64,000 nt of DNA from AC-32 sp963746155 (lineage in GTDB: Bacteria; Actinomycetota; Thermoleophilia; Gaiellales; Gaiellaceae): contig CAVVAB010000012.1 in the NCBI GenBank assembly GCA_963746155.1, positions 806,001-870,000 of the forward strand, given 5' to 3'. Below, piece after piece: positions 34,924 to 42,416 of the stretch. Position 1 is the stretch's first letter. Every line of letters starts with the position of its first letter. Both the position numbers and the translations under genes were made by a program. Below the pieces are notes generated by a model. That model worked only from the letters and a program-made list of their open reading frames with translations. It had not been told where the DNA came from and ran no database searches.

Positions 34924-35115
34924 GTGTCCAAGGTCTGCGCAATCTGTGGAAAGAAGCCGTCGTTCGGCCACAACCGGAGCCATTCGATGGTGGCGACGAA
35001 GCGGCGCTTCGACCCGAACCTCCAGCGCGTCCGCCTGCGGCTCGACGGCAAGGCGACCCGCGCGTATGTCTGCACGCGCTGCCTGAAGAGCGGCCGGGTC
35101 GAGAAGGCCGTCTGA
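34924..35115 (+). CDS. rpmB: 50S ribosomal protein L28, zinc type
   Basis: 63 residues from GTG. SKVCAICGKKPSFGHNRSHS and AYVCTRCLKSGRVEKAV give two CxxC pairs, so this is the zinc-ribbon (C+) form. The basic centre (TKRRFDPNLQRVRLRLDG) binds rRNA. It appears to be transcribed alone from its own promoter. Confidence 0.96.
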   Translation: MSKVCAICGKKPSFGHNRSHSMVATKRRFDPNLQRVRLRLDGKATRAYVCTRCLKSGRVEKAV

Positions 35116-35169
35116 CGCACGCCGCCGGGCGCCGGGCCTGCCGCCTCAATCTGGCCGCCCTGTTTAAGG

Positions 35170-35250
35170 CGCACCCAGCCTCCTCCCCGCTGCGAGCGTA
35201 TCGAGCGCGGGCGCACGTGTCTGTGACGCGGCCGTGACGCAGGTGTGACG
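35170..35250. repeat. Dispersed repeat, rib copy B
   Basis: Second copy of the element at 32110-32190, roughly 75-80 percent identical by eye. It lies in the 203-base gap between rpmB and the Asp23 gene. Apart from it, no feature was recognised in that gap. Confidence 0.7.
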
Positions 35251-35318
35251 ATCGCTCCACGCGATCCCGGCGGCGTACCCGGCGCAACCTGGCCGGCTCG
35301 CGGAGGCGTCTAAGGGAC

Positions 35319-35693
35319 GTGGACGACAGCGCCCTCGCCGTTCCCTCACCGCTGGGGCAGATCACGATCTCGCCGGAGGCCGTCGCGCAGATCGTGGCGC
35401 GCACGGCGACCGAATGCTACGGCGTCGTCGGCATGTCCCTGCGCGCGCCCGGTCCGGCGCGTGAGCGGGTGAACCGGCTCTTGCCTCGCGGCCGCGCGCG
35501 CCGGGGGATCGTCGTTCGCAACGACGCCGGCGAGGTCGCGATCGAGCTCTATGTCGTCGTCGAGTACGGGCTCAATCTCGCCGAGGTCGCCGCGACCGTC
35601 CGCTCGCGCGTTGCGTACGAGGTCGGTCGCCTCACGGGCCTCCCGGTCGCGTCGGTCGACGTGCACATCCAGGCGGTGAAACGGACAGCGTGA
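35319..35693 (+). CDS. Asp23/Gls24 family envelope stress protein
   Basis: 124 residues from GTG. The family pattern is LGQITISPEAVAQIVARTAT, then IVVRNDAGEVAIELYVVVEY and VASVDVHIQAVKRTA. Asp23 proteins sit at the inner face of the membrane and are linked to envelope stress and, in many Gram-positives, lie next to the DAK-domain fatty acid kinase gene as here (GTGA overlap). An arginine-rich loop (VNRLLPRGRARRG) is inserted between the first helix and the beta sheet. Confidence 0.9.
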   Translation: MDDSALAVPSPLGQITISPEAVAQIVARTATECYGVVGMSLRAPGPARERVNRLLPRGRARRGIVVRNDAGEVAIELYVVVEYGLNLAEVAATVRSRVAYEVGRLTGLPVASVDVHIQAVKRTA

Positions 35694-37276
35694 CCGAGCT
35701 CGAGACCGTGAAAGAGCTCGTCGAAGCCGCGCGCGCCTCGCTCGAGCGCAGCCGGCAGCGGATCGACGACCTCAACGTCTATCCCGTCCCCGACGGCGAC
35801 ACCGGGACGAACCTGACCCTCACCGTCCAGGGAATCGCTGAGGCCATCGATGCGTCGAATGCGATCGACCGCCCCGCGCTCGCACACGAGCTCACCCGTG
35901 CTGCCCTGATGAGTGCGCGCGGAAACTCGGGCGTGATCCTCTCGCAGATCGTGCGTGGAACCGCTGCGGAGCTCGGCCGGCCGGGATCCGTCGACGCCTC
36001 GAGGATCGCGTGCGCCCTGCGCGCAGGAAGCGACGAGGCCTACCGTGCAGTCCGCCAGCCGGTCGAAGGGACGATGCTGACCGTGATCCGCGAGCTCGCC
36101 GAGGAGGCTGAGGCTCGGGTCGCCGCCGACGCGGCTCCCGCCGAGCTGCTGGCCGCTCTCGTCGAGCACGGCGAGGATGCGGTCGCGCGTACGCAGGACC
36201 AGCTCGATGTCCTGCGGCAGGCGGGTGTGGTCGACGCGGGCGGAGCAGGGCTGCTCGAGATCGTTCGCGGCCTTGCCGCCGCAGTCGCGGGCGAGGAGCT
36301 GCCCGAGCCCTCGAAGGCCGAGCACCTCCCGATCGAGGCCGTGCACCAGGACCTGTCGCAGTTTCGCTACTGCACGAGCTTTGTGGTCGAAGGCGAGGCT
36401 CTGGATGCGACGACTCTCGAACGCGAGCTCGAGCGACTCGGCGATTCGCTGCTCGTCGTCGGCGACCCGACCGCGCTCCGGGTGCATGTCCACACGGACG
36501 ATCCCGGCGCCGCGCTCTCGCTTGCGACGGCCGTGGGCGCGATCGAGGCGGTCGAGATCGCCGACATGTACGTGCAGACGGCGCAGCGCGAGGTGCGGTT
36601 GCTGGAAGCGGTTGCCGACCCGGAAGCCCGCAGCGCGGTCGTCGCGGTCGTCGCCGGCGAGGGCAACCGGCGGCTGTTCGAGAGCCTGGGCGCCGCGCGA
36701 GTCGTCGAGGGCGGCCAGACGATGAACCCGTCCACCGCGGACCTGCTCGCAGCGGTCGAAGAGACAGGGGCCGGCGAGGTCGTCCTTCTGCCCAACAACG
36801 GCAACGTCGTCATGGCAGCAGAGCAGGCAGCGCAACTGGCGGAACAGCCCGTGCACGTGGTCCCGACCCGCTCGCTACAGGCAGGCCTCGCCGCGCTCGT
36901 CGCGTTCAACCGCGAGCGTTCGGCCGAGGAGAACGCGGCCGAGATGCAAAGGGCGCTCGAAGGGCTTGCCATCGGAGAGGTCACCGTCGCCTCGCGCGAC
37001 GCCGCGGTCGACGGCATCACCGCGAATGAGGGCGACTTCCTGGGACGCCTCGACGAGCGTGCGATCGCTGCGGGCCCGGCCTTCCCGGAGGTCTTCCGCG
37101 CTGTCGCAGAGCAGCTTCTGTCCGAGCCGCGCGACGTCCTCACGCTGCTCACCGGCGAGAACGCGCCGCCGCTGGACGGCCTCCTGGACGAGCTTGCCGA
37201 GCGGCATCCCGACCTGGAGATCGACGTCCACGAGGGTGGCCAGCCGCACTACCCGCTGCTCCTCTCTGCCGAGTAA
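35690..37276 (+). CDS. DAK-domain fatty acid kinase, FakA-like
   Basis: 528 residues. The N-terminal DhaL-type ATP-binding domain has IDDLNVYPVPDGDTGTNLTL and ALMSARGNSGVILSQIVRGT. A middle domain includes GVVDAGGAGLLEIVRGLAAA. The C-terminal part (VVLLPNNGNVVMAAEQAAQL) matches the FakA/YloV C-terminal domain. FakA phosphorylates fatty acids held by a DegV/FakB protein; such a protein is encoded two genes downstream. Overlaps the Asp23 gene by GTGA. Confidence 0.92.
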   Translation: MTELETVKELVEAARASLERSRQRIDDLNVYPVPDGDTGTNLTLTVQGIAEAIDASNAIDRPALAHELTRAALMSARGNSGVILSQIVRGTAAELGRPGSVDASRIACALRAGSDEAYRAVRQPVEGTMLTVIRELAEEAEARVAADAAPAELLAALVEHGEDAVARTQDQLDVLRQAGVVDAGGAGLLEIVRGLAAAVAGEELPEPSKAEHLPIEAVHQDLSQFRYCTSFVVEGEALDATTLERELERLGDSLLVVGDPTALRVHVHTDDPGAALSLATAVGAIEAVEIADMYVQTAQREVRLLEAVADPEARSAVVAVVAGEGNRRLFESLGAARVVEGGQTMNPSTADLLAAVEETGAGEVVLLPNNGNVVMAAEQAAQLAEQPVHVVPTRSLQAGLAALVAFNRERSAEENAAEMQRALEGLAIGEVTVASRDAAVDGITANEGDFLGRLDERAIAAGPAFPEVFRAVAEQLLSEPRDVLTLLTGENAPPLDGLLDELAERHPDLEIDVHEGGQPHYPLLLSAE

Positions 37277-37285
37277 AGTCGCCGC

Positions 37286-37669
37286 GTGACCACGCCGATC
37301 CGGGTCGTCCTCGTCGAGGACAACGAGGTCTTTCGCGATGCGCTCGAGCTCCTGCTCGGACTGCAGGCCGACATGGCCGTGGTCGCGTCGGTCGCGGACG
37401 GCACCGACGCCGCGGGGGTCGTCTCCGAGTTGCGCCCCGACGTCGTCCTGATGGACTACCGGCTGCCCGGGCTCGACGGCGTCCAGGCGACGATCGCCGT
37501 CCTCGCGGCCTGTCCCGAGACCGCAGTCGTCTGCCTGACCGCCTCGGCGAACCTGCGCGAGCGCGACGCGCTGATGGAGGCGGGTGCGGTCGACTGCCTC
37601 CGGAAGGACGAGGGGCTCGACGCGATCGTCGCCGCGATCCGCGACGCGTCGCGCCCGGCGGCTGCGTGA
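37286..37669 (+). CDS. Stand-alone receiver domain (CheY-like response regulator)
   Basis: 127 residues with only a receiver domain: IRVVLVEDNEVFRDALELLL with acidic pocket Glu11/Asp12, the phosphoacceptor Asp57 in DVVLMDYRLPGLDGVQA, Thr in CLTASANLRE and Lys in CLRKDEGL. No DNA-binding output domain and no kinase gene beside it. It lies between the FakA-like and DegV genes and overlaps the latter, so it probably signals by protein contact, perhaps to its neighbours. Confidence 0.92.
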   Translation: MTTPIRVVLVEDNEVFRDALELLLGLQADMAVVASVADGTDAAGVVSELRPDVVLMDYRLPGLDGVQATIAVLAACPETAVVCLTASANLRERDALMEAGAVDCLRKDEGLDAIVAAIRDASRPAAA

Positions 37670-38526
37670 GGCTCACCGCCGAGAACACCGCCATCGTCGT
37701 CGACTCGACGGCCGACTTCCCCGAGGCGCCGCAGCGCTTCCCGAACTGGCGGATCGTGCCGCTCTACGTCCGCTTCGGGAACGAGAGCTTCCGCGACTAC
37801 GTCGAGCTCGCTCCGGACGAGTTCTACGAGCGCCTGAAGGTCGCCGAGCAGACGCCGACCACCTCGCAGCCGACCCCGGGCGACTTCCTCTCCGCCTACG
37901 AGGAGCTCTCCGGCTACGAGCGGATCCTCTCGCTCCACATCGCGGGGAAGCTCTCGGGGACGATCGAGAGCGCCCGCTCGGCGGCGCAGCTCCTCGGAGA
38001 CGACCGCGTCCGCACGATCGACACCGAGAGCGCCTCGGCGGCGACAGCGATGCTCGGCTTCGCTGTCCAGCGGCGCCTGGAGCAGGGCACGACCGACGAG
38101 GAGATCGACGCGCTCGTCGAGCGGTTCCGCTCGGACGCGGGGCTGCTGTTCACGGTCGACACGTTCGAGTACCTCGCCCGCGGCGGCCGGATCGGCCGTG
38201 CCCGCGCCTGGGCGGGCGAGCTCTTCCACATCAAGCCGATCCTCGCGATCGAGGAGGGCGAGGTCGTGCCCCTCAAACGCGTGCGCGGGAACAAGAAGGC
38301 CTTCGCCGAGTTCACGTCGGCTTTCGAGGCGGGCACTGAGGACTCGGCGACGCTCCGGGTCGGGATCGCCCACGCGGAGGCGCCCGAGCGGGCCGAGGCG
38401 CTCGCCGAAATGGTGCGCCAGACCCGGCCGGCGGCCGACCTCGAGCTCGTGACGACGCTCGGGCCAGTCGTCGGCGCGCACGCCGGGCCAGGCACGATCG
38501 GGTTTTTCTGGTTCGACGACGGCTAG
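37666..38526 (+). CDS. DegV family fatty-acid-binding protein (FakB-like)
   Basis: 286 residues. IVVDSTADFPEAPQRFPNWR and IVPLYVRFGNESFRDYVE open the protein. TPTTSQPTPGDFLSAYEELS carries the conserved Thr/Ser motif, SLHIAGKLSGTIESARSAAQ the second, and FEYLARGGRIGRARAWAGEL the third. GPVVGAHAGPGTIGFFWF ends it. These are the hallmarks of DegV proteins that hold a fatty acid for FakA. GTG start overlaps the receiver gene. Its stop shares CTAG with the convergent gene. Confidence 0.94.
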   Translation: MRLTAENTAIVVDSTADFPEAPQRFPNWRIVPLYVRFGNESFRDYVELAPDEFYERLKVAEQTPTTSQPTPGDFLSAYEELSGYERILSLHIAGKLSGTIESARSAAQLLGDDRVRTIDTESASAATAMLGFAVQRRLEQGTTDEEIDALVERFRSDAGLLFTVDTFEYLARGGRIGRARAWAGELFHIKPILAIEEGEVVPLKRVRGNKKAFAEFTSAFEAGTEDSATLRVGIAHAEAPERAEALAEMVRQTRPAADLELVTTLGPVVGAHAGPGTIGFFWFDDG

Positions 38527-39703
38527 GCGGCCAGCGGCGCTCGCGCTCGAGAGAGTCTCCGTGAGCTCGGTGCGTAGCCGGCCGACCTCGGCGGGGCGGT
38601 TGACGGCGAGCGCGGCGACGGTTGCTCCGGCGTCGTCGCGGTAACGCGCGATCAGCGAGCCCGGCTCGCCTTCGAGCTCGACGTCCGTCCACGTCTCGGC
38701 GTGGCCCACGTACTGGAGTCGGAGGCCGAACTGGTCCGACCAGAAGTACGGCAGCGCAACGTGCGGGCGCTCGTCGCCGAGAATCGCGTGCGCGACCGCG
38801 GCGCCCTGGCCGGCCGCGCTCGTCCAGTGCTCGACGCGCAGCCGCCGTCCGAGCAGTGGGTGCCACGCCTCGGCCACGTCTCCTGCCGCGAAGACGCCGG
38901 GAACGCCGGTCCGCCCGGACGCGTCGGTCGGGATTCCGTTGCCGTCGGCGAGGGGCAGCCCCGTGGTCTCGGGCTGGACGCCCACGGCCAGTACGACAAC
39001 CTCGGCGAGAACGGTCGAGCCATCGGCGAGCGCGAGCGCTCGCGGCCTCCCGTCCGGTCCGCGCTCGAGCCGCTCGACGCCGAGGCCGAGGCGAAGCTCC
39101 ACGCCCGCGTCCGCGTAGCGAGCCGCGAGCCCCGATCCGACCTCCGGCCCGAGCACGCGCTCGAGCGGGGTCGCCGTCACGTCGACGAGCACCACGGACG
39201 CCCCGAGCGACGACGCGGTCGAGGCGACCTCGGTGCCTACGAACCCGGCGCCGACAACGGCGAGATGGGCTCCGGGCCGAAGCTCTCGCTGCAGGGCGGC
39301 CGCGTCGTCCAGCGTGCGCAGGGTGTGGACGCCGGGCCCACTCCAGCCTGGAAAGACGCGCGGGGTCGCGCCCGTCGCCAGCACGAGCGCGTCCCAGGGA
39401 AGCTTCTCGTCCGCGTCGGTCACGGCGGTCCGGCTCGCAACGTCGACCGCCGTCACCCGGCGGCCGAGCAGGAGCTCGATGCCCTTCTCGTCCCAGAACG
39501 TCCGCGGCCGCAACTCGAGGGAGGCCGCGTCGCGCATCACCGGCGAGGTGCTCCTTGGAGAGCGCCGGCCGCTCGTAGGGCGGCACCGGCTCGGCGCCGG
39601 CGAGCCGGACCTCGCCGTCGAAGCCGAGCGCCCGCAGGGTCTCGGCGCAGCGGGCCCCCGCGAGACCGGCGCCGACGATGAGCACGCGGGCCGGTGTCTT
39701 CAT
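38523..39703 (-). CDS. FAD-dependent ferredoxin/rubredoxin-type reductase, two frameshifts
   Basis: About 392 residues after correction. The N-terminal FAD fold is MKTPARVLIVGAGLAGARCA and YERPALSKEHLAG. After an extra base near 39545 the frame continues LELRPRTFWDEKGIELLLGR, the NAD fold VVGAGFVGTEVASTASSLGA, and VFAAGDVAEAWHPLLGRRLR. A second extra base near 38535 hides the natural stop, which I place in the CTAG shared with degV. It should pass electrons from NAD(P)H to the ferredoxin encoded next to it (ATGA overlap). Confidence 0.88.
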
Positions 39704-39907
39704 GCGGCCTCCTCCACCGCCTCGACGGTGATCGCCCCCATCGGGACAGGTGCCGGCTGCCTCCACGACTTCCGGGTCGTCGGTCTCGCCGACCAGAACC
39801 GTTGCGATGCCGTCCGGTCCGACCTCGAATGCTTGTGGAGCGAGCTCCGCGCAGGAGCCGAAGCCGCTGCAGAGCGAGCGGTCGATGTGAATGCGATAGG
39901 CGCTCAT
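39700..39907 (-). CDS. Small ferredoxin, probably [3Fe-4S], frameshifted
   Basis: About 68 residues. MSAYRIHIDRSLCSGFGSCA and, near the end, AAGTCP give three cysteines in the pattern CxxxxxC...CP, the pattern of single-cluster ferredoxins serving oxidoreductases. One extra base at about 39742 must be removed to read MGAITVEAVEEAA to a stop overlapping the reductase start. The start is preceded by GGAGGT. It links the reductase to the membrane protein upstream in the operon. Confidence 0.86.
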
Positions 39908-40513
39908 CTGGATGTACCTCCGTTGGATGTCTCGGTTGCGGGGATCGGAGAAGGTCGTGGGCTGACGCGCCCGGGAGCAGGCCGCGCGGGAACGACGGTC
40001 ATCACGCGCCAGGCAGTCCCGGCTACGACCGCGCCGACTGCGGCGGTGTAGAGCCAGATCGCCCAGGGGCGAGTCGAGTCCGTTCCGGCGGCGAGCCCGT
40101 GAACCGTGGCAGCGGCGAAGATCGCGTAGGTCGCCCAGTGCAGCCGCCGCCAGTTCCGCGCCCCGATCAACCGGCGCAGCGCGAACGAGGCATAGACGAG
40201 CACCATGAGTTCGGCCGCGAGGATGCCGAACGCGGTCCAGACAGGGCGGTAGGGCGCGAGACCCGGCACGAGCAGCGCGGCGGGTGTGATTTTCACCGTC
40301 GAGTCGAGGACGAGCGCCGCGCCGTGGATCCCGAGCGCTCCGAGTCCCGAGTAGCGCCAGGAAGCGGTGCAGGTCGACCGCGGTCGGCTGACGCACAGCC
40401 TTGCCGAGCGGCTTCGACTTGACGACAAGACCTGCCAGCACCGACATCGTCAGCAGCGCGTAGGCGGTGAAGCCGGCTGCGCGCGCGAGGATCCAGAACG
40501 TCGGGTCCTTCAT
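39904..40513 (-). CDS. Ferric-reductase-like transmembrane protein, frameshifted
   Basis: About 202 residues after removing one base from the CCC at 40346-40348. Five or so membrane helices are visible, beginning FWILARAAGFTAYALLTMSV. Conserved histidines that could hold haem lie in DLHRFLALLGLGALGIHGAA and ARNWRRLHWATYAIFAAATV, followed by VHGLAAGTD. This matches the ferric reductase-like domain without the usual flavin domain, which here is separate (reductase and ferredoxin genes). Overlaps apbE and ferredoxin by ATGA. Confidence 0.85.
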
Positions 40514-41374
40514 GCGATGCCTCCCGCCATCACGGTGCGTCCGTCGTCCGTGACCAGGATGCACGGCATGCCAAGCCGCCGCGGCCTCTTGCTCGCCCGC
40601 CAGGAAGAGCGCCTTCGCGAGGACCTCGGCCTCGACCGCGGTCGAGGCGACGACCGTCACGCGGAGGAGGTCGGTCCCGGCAGGCCGGCCGGTCGCCGGA
40701 TCGATGATGTGATGGCGCTCCTCGCCGTCGCGGCGCCAGCGGCGCCGGTCCCGGCCGGAGGTCGCGAGCGCTGCGTCCTCGAGCGCGAGCGCGATGGTTC
40801 CGTCGCTCGTCTCGACGCCGATGCGCCACCCGAGCGCGTCCGGGCGACCGATCGCCGCAATGTCTCCGCCCGCGTCCACGAGCGCCGGACCGGCCTCGGC
40901 GAGGATTGTCGCCGCGCGATCGACGGCGTAGCCCTTGCCGATGCCGCCGAAATCGAGGTGGACGCCCGGCCCGAGCGCGATCGTCCCGTGCTCGCGGTCT
41001 ACGGTCACGGTGCCTCTGCAGGGACCGCCTGCCGGAGCTGAGGGGCCGTCGGGCGCGACTTCGGAGAACGTGCGGTCGTAGCCCGCTGCGACGAGTGCGT
41101 CGTGGACCGTCGGGTCGAACCGGCCCGCTGTCCGCTCACGCGCTTCGAGAGCGAGCTCGGTGACCGTCAGGAGGTCGTCGCTCGCCTGGACCCGGCCACG
41201 CTGGTTCAGCGACGACAGCTCCGAGTCGGGGCGGAAACGCGACAGGAGAGCCTCCAGCCGCTCGAACTCCTGCTCGGCGCCGTCGAGCACGGCCTCGGCC
41301 AGCGGCCCGGGCTCAGCGACGAGGAACAGCTCGACGCCAGTGCCCATCGCCCGGAAGCTGCGGCGCAGGATCAC
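40510..41374 (-). CDS. apbE: FAD:protein FMN transferase (ApbE), frameshifted
   Basis: About 287 residues after removing one base at about 40573. It covalently attaches FMN to threonine of exported redox proteins. The family motifs are seen: FRAMGTGVELFLVAEPGPLA, LLSRFRPDSELSSLNQRG, AGRFDPTVHDALVAAGYDRT, LDFGGIGKGYAVDRAATILA, ALVDAGGDIAAIG and HHIIDPATGRPAGTD. No lipobox or signal peptide is obvious at the GTG start. Its neighbours form a transmembrane electron-transfer chain, but no classic FMN-binding target protein is encoded nearby. Confidence 0.92.
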
Positions 41375-41778
41375 GACGTCCTCGTGACCGTGATCGGCGG
41401 GAGCGTGACCACACGCACAGACGGCGCTCCTCCAGAGGAACCGGAGTACGAAGGCACTGACGAGCTCACGCTCACGCTGGCCGCCGCGGCGCGGGCTGCC
41501 GCGAGCGCCTGCTGGTGCCGCTTCAGGGCTGACGCGATCTCGTGCTTGCGCGCGACGAGCTGTACGCGGTAGACGCGCCAGCGCCGGTTGACGACTCGTC
41601 GGACGGCGATCGCGTCGTGGCGGAGCCGCTGCTGCCGCGTGGCCAGGGCGGCCCAGCGCGGATCCGCCTTGGCGCTCGAGTGGCTTGCCCAGGGCCGGGC
41701 CGCGATCGCCGCCCAGGTCATGAAGAAGACGAGCAGGGCAACCGCGAGTGCGTAGAGGCGGACGACGTGGTTAGTCAT
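41371..41778 (-). CDS. Small membrane-anchored hypothetical protein
   Basis: 135 residues. The N-terminal helix YALAVALLVFFMTWAAIAAR anchors it; a basic helical segment (RWAALATRQQRLRHDAIAVR) and an Ala-rich helix follow; the end is Ser-rich then VRVVTLPPITVTRTS. It overlaps apbE (GTGA) and the upstream gene (8 bases), so it belongs to the electron-transfer operon. The layout resembles that of the next gene (helix, coiled region, Ala-rich linker, Pro/Val strand), so the two may be distant paralogues. Function unknown. Confidence 0.65.
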   Translation of the reverse strand: MTNHVVRLYALAVALLVFFMTWAAIAARPWASHSSAKADPRWAALATRQQRLRHDAIAVRRVVNRRWRVYRVQLVARKHEIASALKRHQQALAAARAAAASVSVSSSVPSYSGSSGGAPSVRVVTLPPITVTRTS

Positions 41779-42187
41779 CCCCGCCGCCTTCGCTCTCGTG
41801 CTCGCCCTGGTCGTCTCCGTGGGAGCGGTGCTTCACGATGACGACCGGAGCCGGGCGCACGTAGCGCACTCGTGGGACGGCTGCGACCGCGGAGGCGGAG
41901 GCCGACACGGGGGCGGCGGGCGCCTGCGCAGGCGCTGCAGCGACGGGCGCGAACCTGGGCACGCTGGGGAGCTTCGGTGGCTTCTTCGCGAGCGCGCGCC
42001 TGAGCGCGACTTGCTCGCGGTCGAGCAGCTTCCCGCGGGCGCGAAGCGCCTTGGTCGACTGCCTCGTGGAGGCGCTCGCTGCGGCCGATTGCTGCCCGAG
42101 GTGGGCCGTCTGGACGGCCGCGAGCGCTCCGGCGCCGGCGGCCATACCGAGGAAGAGAGAGAGGATCAGGGCGTGTGTGCGGGCCAT
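41771..42187 (-). CDS. Small exported protein with HG-acidic tail, first gene of the electron-transfer operon
   Basis: 138 residues. ATG behind AAGGAGG. Signal/anchor helix ALILSLFLGMAAGAGALAAV, a coiled segment (LRARGKLLDREQVALRRALA), a long Ala/Pro linker, then VRYVRPAPVVIVKHRSHGDD and a tail ending GEHESEGGGDD. His, Asp and Glu clusters at the tail could bind metal. Two more small exported proteins with HGEDD tails flank the two-component system at 47.7-50.4 kb. I do not recognise a family. Confidence 0.65.
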   Translation of the reverse strand: MARTHALILSLFLGMAAGAGALAAVQTAHLGQQSAAASASTRQSTKALRARGKLLDREQVALRRALAKKPPKLPSVPRFAPVAAAPAQAPAAPVSASASAVAAVPRVRYVRPAPVVIVKHRSHGDDQGEHESEGGGDD

Positions 42188-42231
42188 TTGGGGGTCCTCC
42201 TTGGGGATCGCTTTCACCGTACGGTCCGCCG

Positions 42232-42250
42232 GGTTAAGCGCGGCACAAGC
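42232..42250. promoter_or_regulatory. Candidate operator upstream of the electron-transfer operon
   Basis: GGTTAAGCGCGGCACAAGC, with TTAAGC and ACAAGC repeated at an 11-base period. A very similar motif lies at 50490-50509 upstream of the two-component operon. Direct repeats of this spacing are typical OmpR/PhoB-type sites. The rest of the 229-base gap (42188-42416) holds only the recG -10 box and no gene. Confidence 0.4.
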
Positions 42251-42392
42251 GCGCACCAAGGTTCGGCAGCTGACGGTTCGGATCCGGACGGCGTGGGGGT
42301 TACACGACAGGAGTGCCCCGGGCGGGAAAACTTGCGCGCGGCTCGGCGAGATCCCCCGAAAGCGGCACGTCCGCGGCGTCGGCGAGCCTTCC

Positions 42393-42398
42393 TATACT
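42393..42398 (+). promoter_or_regulatory. -10 element of recG
   Basis: TATACT, 18 bases before the TTG start proposed for recG. The same hexamer is used by rpmF. No clear -35. Confidence 0.4.
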
Positions 42399-42416
42399 CG
42401 ACGGGCTCTGGCAGCG

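Noticed and set aside
38312..41374. Single 1020-residue minus-strand protein
   Set aside because: It is a chain of ApbE, membrane protein start, ferredoxin and reductase start joined by insertion errors, not a fusion protein.
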